A stretch of 39,199 bases of DNA from contig CAKZQI010000122.1 in NCBI GenBank assembly GCA_937139515.1, forward strand, positions 1 through 39,199. Direction: 5' to 3'. Both the position numbers and the translations under genes were made by a program. The DNA comes from an uncultured Armatimonadota bacterium. GTDB taxonomy: Bacteria; Armatimonadota; Fimbriimonadia; Fimbriimonadales; GBS-DC. Positions 34,342 to 39,199 of the stretch are shown piece after piece. The notes under the pieces are model-generated. The model was not told the DNA's origin. It did no database searches and saw nothing but the letters and a program-made list of their open reading frames with translations. Position 1 is the stretch's first letter, and each line of letters opens with the position of its first letter.

Positions 34342-36074
34342 CGATGCTTTATCAACGCTTGATGGAGTTAGCAGACCGCCTCAGAGCGAAAGGCAAGTTA
34401 GAGGAGTCGTTGATGCTGGAGACCCCTGTGAAATGGGAGTTAGAGTTAGACCTGCAAGGGAAGCCACAAGGGATAACGCGATTGTCGGGTGGGGGCGGCC
34501 CCAAGAAAGACCGAGGCTTACCAATGCAGGTACCCTCGCTTGGAGGGCTACGCACCAGCGGGGTACTCCCCTACTTGCTTGCCGATAAAGCTGAGTATGT
34601 ACTTGGCGTCTGGCAAGAAGACGAATCGCGTGCAAAAAAACGCAACGATGCCTTCGTTAAGTTAGTAAAGGAGTGCGCTCAAGAAACACAACTCCCTGAA
34701 GTTCAGGCGGTGGTAGACTTCTATACGCACTATCGCGCTGATCTGTCCATCCCTCCAGACCTCAAGGAAAGCGACTACATCGTCATCAGCGTAGCGGGCA
34801 AGCGATTGATCGACTTGCCAGCCGTGCGCCAGTTTTGGCTGAAGAATGCACCTGACGTCATGGACTTGGTAGACTCGAACCGAAAGGTAGCCTGTTTAGT
34901 GTGTGGACGGTATGAACCTCCTATCCGACGCCATCTCATCAAACTCAAAGGTGTTCCAGGTGGTCAGACGGGAGGGGTCTCGCTCTCTTCTGCGAATGCT
35001 CCCGCATTCTACTCTTACGCGTTAGAAGAAGGGTTCGTCTCGCCCATCTGCTTTGAATGCTCCGAGTACGCCAACAAAGCCCTCAACTACCTGCTTGACG
35101 AGAACGAGCACCATCTAAGCGTGCGAAATTTGGTGTATGCCTTCTGGACACTCTACGAAACCGAGTTTGATTTCTTCTCGTTCCTGAGCCAGCCCAGACC
35201 CGAAACGGTGGAAGAACTCTTCTCCTCCCCCATCACAGCCAAGCAAGTCAAACTCCAAAAGCAAGTCAAACTCCAAGAGAATGAATTCTATGCAGTAGCA
35301 CTCTCTGCCAGCGGAGCGCGCGCCGTGGTGCGCAGTTTCATCGAAACCACCGTGCCCCGCGTTCAGCAGAACCTACAACGCTGGTTCAAATGTCAGCAAC
35401 TGATAGACTGGAGAACAGGTAAAGTGGGCGAGCCGTTGGGCATCTACGCGCTCTCTGCCTGCCTCTACCGCGACGCCCAAAAGGAGTTGCGTCCTGAAGT
35501 GCCCAAACTGCTCATCGAGTGTGCTTTGACAGGCAGTTGCCTGCCCGACTGGATTCTGTACCGCGCGGTGGAGCGCAACCGCGCCGAACAGGGAATCACC
35601 TATCCCCGCGCAGTACTCATCAAACTGGTGCTTTGCACTCAGAAAGACTGCAAACAAAATCAGATGGAGGTGACACTGATGCTCGATAAACAAAATCAAG
35701 ACCCCGCCTATCGCTGTGGGCGGTTGTTAGCCATTCTGGAGACCATTCAAAAGCGAGCCGTAGACCCGAAAGCGACTCTTGTCGACCGCTACTACGGCAG
35801 TGCTTCCACAGCGCCTGCCAGCGTGTTCGGCACGCTCCTGCGCACTGCCCAGAGCCACCTGAGCAAACTGCGCAAGGAGAACGAACCTGCCTATATCAAC
35901 CTGAGCCGTGAGCTGGAGGAGGCAATGCCCAACCAGTTCCCAACCGCCCTGAGCCTGCACCAGCAGGCACTCTTCGCGCTCGGCTACTACCATCAACGCG
36001 CCCAAATCAAACAACGCAAAGCACAACACCAGCAAAAAACTAAATCGGAGGAGGACAACAATGATGAAAATTGA
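34338..36074 (+). CDS. cas8c: Type I-C CRISPR-associated Cas8c (Csd1)
   Basis: Position between cas5c and cas7c; WELELDLQGKPQG, CLVCGRYEPPIRRHLIKLKGVPGGQTGGVSLSSANAPAFYSY, CFECSEYANKALNYLL. Confidence 0.94.
   Translation: MTMLYQRLMELADRLRAKGKLEESLMLETPVKWELELDLQGKPQGITRLSGGGGPKKDRGLPMQVPSLGGLRTSGVLPYLLADKAEYVLGVWQEDESRAKKRNDAFVKLVKECAQETQLPEVQAVVDFYTHYRADLSIPPDLKESDYIVISVAGKRLIDLPAVRQFWLKNAPDVMDLVDSNRKVACLVCGRYEPPIRRHLIKLKGVPGGQTGGVSLSSANAPAFYSYALEEGFVSPICFECSEYANKALNYLLDENEHHLSVRNLVYAFWTLYETEFDFFSFLSQPRPETVEELFSSPITAKQVKLQKQVKLQENEFYAVALSASGARAVVRSFIETTVPRVQQNLQRWFKCQQLIDWRTGKVGEPLGIYALSACLYRDAQKELRPEVPKLLIECALTGSCLPDWILYRAVERNRAEQGITYPRAVLIKLVLCTQKDCKQNQMEVTLMLDKQNQDPAYRCGRLLAILETIQKRAVDPKATLVDRYYGSASTAPASVFGTLLRTAQSHLSKLRKENEPAYINLSRELEEAMPNQFPTALSLHQQALFALGYYHQRAQIKQRKAQHQQKTKSEEDNNDEN
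35242..35277 (+). repeat. Perfect 18-bp tandem duplication inside cas8c (KQVKLQ x2)
   Basis: AAGCAAGTCAAACTCCAA repeated at 35242-35259 and 35260-35277. Confidence 0.97.
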
Positions 36075-36969
36075 CCCCCAAGCCCCCTACTGCAACCCAG
36101 AGCAACGGCACGACTTCGTGCTTCTGTTTGATGTGAAAGACGGCAACCCGAACGGCGACCCCGACGCAGGCAACCTGCCACGCGTCGACCCCGAAACGAT
36201 GCACGGACTGGTGACCGATGTGTGCCTCAAGCGCAAGGTGCGCAACTACATCGACCTGCTCTATGGAAGCAAGTTCAACAAATTGGACTTCAACGCCAAC
36301 GGACGCAGCTACGGCATCTTCGTGCGCGATAGCGGTGTAGCGCTCAACACCAAGATTGCCAATGCGAGCGAGGCAGTGGGTGCCGAGAAGCAGAAAAAGC
36401 GCACCATCTCTGAAGCGCGCGCCGAAGTGTGCAAACGCTACTACGATGTGCGCCTGTTCGGGGCGGTGCTTTCCACAGGCGACTACAACGCAGGGCAGGT
36501 GCGCGGTCCTGTGCAAATCACTTTTGCCCGCTCCATCGACCCGATTATCCCGTTGGAGTTAGCCATCACCCGTGTGGCGATTACCAAAGAGGGAGAAGAC
36601 AAGGAGACCGAGATGGGACGCAAGCCGTTCGTGCCCTATGCGCTCTATCGGGCGCATGGCTTCTTCTCGCCCGCCCTCGCCAGCGATACAAAAGTGGATG
36701 CCCAAGACCTCGCCCTGTTCTGGGAAGCGCTCCTCAACATGTGGGAGCACGACCGCTCCGCCAGCCGAGGCTTTATGGCGTGCCGGGGGCTTTACATCTT
36801 CACCCACGAGAACGGGCTGGGGAATGCCCACGCCCATGAGCTGTTCGAGCGCATCCGCGTGGAGCGCGTGAACAGCAACGCTGTGCCCCGCAACTTCAGC
36901 GACTACCGCGTGGTCGTAGACGACACCAACTTAGCACCGATTGTGCTAACTCGGCTATGTGAGGGATGA
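36061..36969 (+). CDS. cas7c: Type I-C CRISPR-associated Cas7c (Csd2)
   Basis: HDFVLLFDVKDGNPNGDPDAGNLPRVDPETMHGLVTDVCLKRKVRNYI, VRLFGAVLSTGDYNAGQVRGPVQITFARSIDPI. Confidence 0.97.
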   Translation: MMKIDPQAPYCNPEQRHDFVLLFDVKDGNPNGDPDAGNLPRVDPETMHGLVTDVCLKRKVRNYIDLLYGSKFNKLDFNANGRSYGIFVRDSGVALNTKIANASEAVGAEKQKKRTISEARAEVCKRYYDVRLFGAVLSTGDYNAGQVRGPVQITFARSIDPIIPLELAITRVAITKEGEDKETEMGRKPFVPYALYRAHGFFSPALASDTKVDAQDLALFWEALLNMWEHDRSASRGFMACRGLYIFTHENGLGNAHAHELFERIRVERVNSNAVPRNFSDYRVVVDDTNLAPIVLTRLCEG

Positions 36970-37619
36970 ACGGCTTAGAAGCCTTTTGGGACGAGACGGC
37001 GATTGTGCCCATCTCGGCGCTGGAGCATTATGCTTACTGCCCGCGCCAGTGTGCGCTTATCCACATCGAGCAGACCTACGAGGAGAACGAGTACACCCTG
37101 CGTGGGCGGAGCCTCCACGAACAGGTAGACATCCCTCGCACTGCTGTTGAGGAAGGGCTTCTGAGCCACTCGGCGCTCCCCATCTGGAGCATACGCTTAG
37201 GGATTATAGGGCGTGCCGACCTCGTGCTGTTTTATCCCGACGGCACGCCCTACCCTGTGGAGTACAAGTCGGGCAGAAGGAAGGTGAAGTATCACGACGA
37301 TATTCAGCTCTGTGCTCAGGCGATGGGCCTCGAGGAGATGCTGAACCACCCCGTGCCGAAGGGGAGTATCTACTATCACGCCAGTCGTCGGCGTCGGGAA
37401 GTGGTGTTCAGCCCCGATTTGCGTAGGCTCACCGAGCAGGTTATTCTTGAGGTACGAGATATGCTCCAAAGGGGCACGGTTCCGCCCCCTGTGAACGATG
37501 CACGCTGTCCCAACTGCTCCCTAATAGGCGTGTGTATGCCCGACCTGATTAGTACCCTTCAGAACTCGACCGCCTCGTACTCCCCGTTTCGTCTTGTCGA
37601 CTCGGAGGATGCAGGATGA
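36966..37619 (+). CDS. cas4: CRISPR-associated Cas4 exonuclease
   Basis: PISALEHYAYCPRQCALIHIEQ, GRADLVLFYPDGTPYPVEYKSGR, DDIQLCAQAMGLEEM, CPNCSLIGVC. Confidence 0.96.
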   Translation: MNGLEAFWDETAIVPISALEHYAYCPRQCALIHIEQTYEENEYTLRGRSLHEQVDIPRTAVEEGLLSHSALPIWSIRLGIIGRADLVLFYPDGTPYPVEYKSGRRKVKYHDDIQLCAQAMGLEEMLNHPVPKGSIYYHASRRRREVVFSPDLRRLTEQVILEVRDMLQRGTVPPPVNDARCPNCSLIGVCMPDLISTLQNSTASYSPFRLVDSEDAG

Positions 37620-38656
37620 CCTATCAATACCTCAACACGCTCTATGTGACACTGGAGGGCGCTTACCTGCGTCTGGACTATGAGACGGTGCGCATCGAGC
37701 ATGAGAACACCCCTATCAAGCAAGTGCCCCTACACCACTTAGGCGCCATAATGGTGTTTGGGAATGTGAACCTCAGTTCCGCTCTGATTCATCGTTGCAG
37801 TGAGGATGGGCGGTCTATCGTGTGGCTGGACGCGTTCGGGCGGTTCAAGGCACGGCTTGAGGGCGCCGTGAGTGGCAATGTGCTTCTTCGGCGCGCCCAA
37901 CACGAGGCGCTCTCGAACCCGCAATCTACTCTTGCCCTCGCCCAGCGTTTTGTGGCGGGCAAACTCCAAAACCTCTACCGAATGCTGATGCGCACTGCAC
38001 GCACGCTCAAGGCATCCGATCCTGCCGACTCTGAACGGCTTTACCACTCGGCGCACCTCATCAAAACATCGCTGGAGAGCCTGCCGAACGCCTGTTCTCT
38101 GGACGATCTACGCGGGATTGAGGGACGGGCTTCCAAATGCTTCTTTGAGGTCTACGACTGCCTGATACGCGTGCCACGCAACCAGTTCTGTTGTGGCGTG
38201 CGTTCGCGCCGACCGCCCCGAAATCGAGTGAATGCCCTGCTCTCGTTCCTCTATACCCTGACCCGAAGCGATTGTCAATCGGCATTAGAGAGTGTGGGGT
38301 TAGACCCTCAAGTGGGCTACCTCCACGCCTTGCGCCCCGGACGCCCCGCACTCGCCTTAGACCTGATGGAAGAGTTCCGACCACTCCTTGCTGACCGCCT
38401 CGCGCTCAACTTGATAAACCTGCGCCAAGTGCAACCCGAACACTTTGAGGAGCATCTCGGAGGGGCAGTCTATCTCAACCCTGAGGGGCGCAAGCTCGTG
38501 CTAACCGAGTATCAGAAGCACAAGCAATCGGAGATCCCCCATCCCCTGCTGAAACAGAGGGTTCCGCTGGGGTTGGCACCGCACATTCAGGCGCGCCTGT
38601 TGGCACGCACGCTTAGGGGCGATATTCCCGAATATCCCCCCTTCACGCCCCGATAG
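37616..38656 (+). CDS. cas1: CRISPR-associated endonuclease Cas1 (I-C type)
   Basis: LYVTLEGAYLRLDYETVRIE, LRGIEGRASKCFFEVYD, RRPPRNRVNALLSFLYTL, GYLHALRPGRPALALDLMEEFRPLLADRLAL. Confidence 0.97.
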   Translation: MTYQYLNTLYVTLEGAYLRLDYETVRIEHENTPIKQVPLHHLGAIMVFGNVNLSSALIHRCSEDGRSIVWLDAFGRFKARLEGAVSGNVLLRRAQHEALSNPQSTLALAQRFVAGKLQNLYRMLMRTARTLKASDPADSERLYHSAHLIKTSLESLPNACSLDDLRGIEGRASKCFFEVYDCLIRVPRNQFCCGVRSRRPPRNRVNALLSFLYTLTRSDCQSALESVGLDPQVGYLHALRPGRPALALDLMEEFRPLLADRLALNLINLRQVQPEHFEEHLGGAVYLNPEGRKLVLTEYQKHKQSEIPHPLLKQRVPLGLAPHIQARLLARTLRGDIPEYPPFTPR

Positions 38657-38698
38657 CGCCTTGCTAATAGCACCTTGACAACTGGACAAGCCGAACGC

Positions 38699-38735
38699 CA
38701 AGGGAGCCTCAATCCACAGCCTGACGGCTCCCTTG
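38699..38735 (+). promoter_or_regulatory. GC-rich hairpin in the cas1-cas2 intergenic gap
   Basis: CAAGGGAGCC-N17-GGCTCCCTTG, perfect 10-bp arms, no T-tract. Confidence 0.7.
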
Positions 38736-38762
38736 CCCTCTCTCAACTCAGGAGGTTCTACG

Positions 38763-39059
38763 ATGCGCTTTGACATCTTAGTCTGCTACGATGTGAGCAC
38801 CGACGACAAAGAAGGCGCCAGACGATTGAGGCGAGTCGCCAAGATTTGTACTGCCTATGGTCAGCGCGTTCAAAAGTCGGTCTTTGAGTGTTCCATCACG
38901 AGCACTCAATATGAGCAACTGAAGCGTCGTCTGTTGAAAGCGATGGACCCCAAACAAGACAGCTTGCGCTTCTATCGCCTTGTCGGTGGGCGCGAGCAAT
39001 GTACCGAGACCTATGGGCGTGATACCTATGTGGACTATGAAGAACCGTTGGTGCTTTGA
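38763..39059 (+). CDS. cas2: CRISPR-associated endoribonuclease Cas2 (start refined to ATG 38763)
   Basis: MRFDILVCYDVSTDDKEGARRLRRVAKICTAYGQRVQKSVFECSITSTQYEQLKRRLLKAMDPKQDSLRFYRL. Confidence 0.96.
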   Translation: MRFDILVCYDVSTDDKEGARRLRRVAKICTAYGQRVQKSVFECSITSTQYEQLKRRLLKAMDPKQDSLRFYRLVGGREQCTETYGRDTYVDYEEPLVL

Positions 39060-39190
39060 TGCGCAAACCTCAAGTGGGGGTGGTTGATGCGGGAGGTGTG
39101 CGCAAGGGCGTGTATTCAAACGGGGGCGTCTTTGTTAAGAACTCCTCTTTGCCCCTCCTGTCGCCCCTGCTTGTTGAGGTAGAATATGCC
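39060..39190 (+). promoter_or_regulatory. Putative CRISPR leader with -10 box GGTAGAAT (39178-39185)
   Basis: Non-coding segment downstream of cas2; TAGAAT -10 located 5 nt before the putative first repeat. Confidence 0.55.
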
Positions 39191-39199
39191 GTTGCACCC
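39191..39199 (+). CRISPR. Putative first 9 nt of a type I-C CRISPR repeat (GTTGCACCC), truncated by the window edge
   Basis: Many I-C repeats begin GTyGCnCCC and end GTGGATTGAAAC; position right after cas2 plus leader is as expected; only 9 nt visible. Confidence 0.45.

Overview
GC-rich bacterial chromosomal window with mostly housekeeping and accessory genes. The presence of an LptD-like outer-membrane protein suggests a diderm; thermophily or an Armatimonadota-like lineage is only a guess. In order: translin-family protein, sugar-phosphate isomerase/epimerase, ftsX-ftsE, sufU-sufS-Rieske, YbjQ-like, SDR, DUF4446, ECF sigma plus a zf-HC2/STN-like anti-sigma, small conserved ORF, zinc-ribbon membrane protein, partial nuoH-J-K, lipoprotein, GH10 xylanase, Tyr-rich secreted protein, LptD-like OMP, HD-GYP, lysS, ZnuA-like protein without signal peptide, orphan DNA methyltransferase, argS, flhF, Uma2, zinc-ribbon coiled coil, unknown 630-aa protein, orphan ABC permease, CehA/McbA-like PHP metallohydrolase, and a type I-C CRISPR-Cas operon (cas5c-cas8c-cas7c-cas4-cas1-cas2) with no cas3 in view. 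The window ends on GTTGCACCC, which looks like the first 9 nt of a type I-C repeat. Main non-gene signals: two ~270-290 bp MITE-like elements with 'AAGGGTACAT' terminal inverted repeats and an internal GAGCGAAGCGAAG hairpin; a recurrent GGTAnAAT -10 box 6-12 nt from start codons (leaderless signature); a nested hairpin around the RBS/start of a small ORF; an 18-bp in-frame tandem duplication in cas8c; a shared 18-bp leader motif before the PHP gene and the cas operon; and families of GC-rich intergenic palindromes. All calls come from reading sequence and translations by eye; no database search was run.
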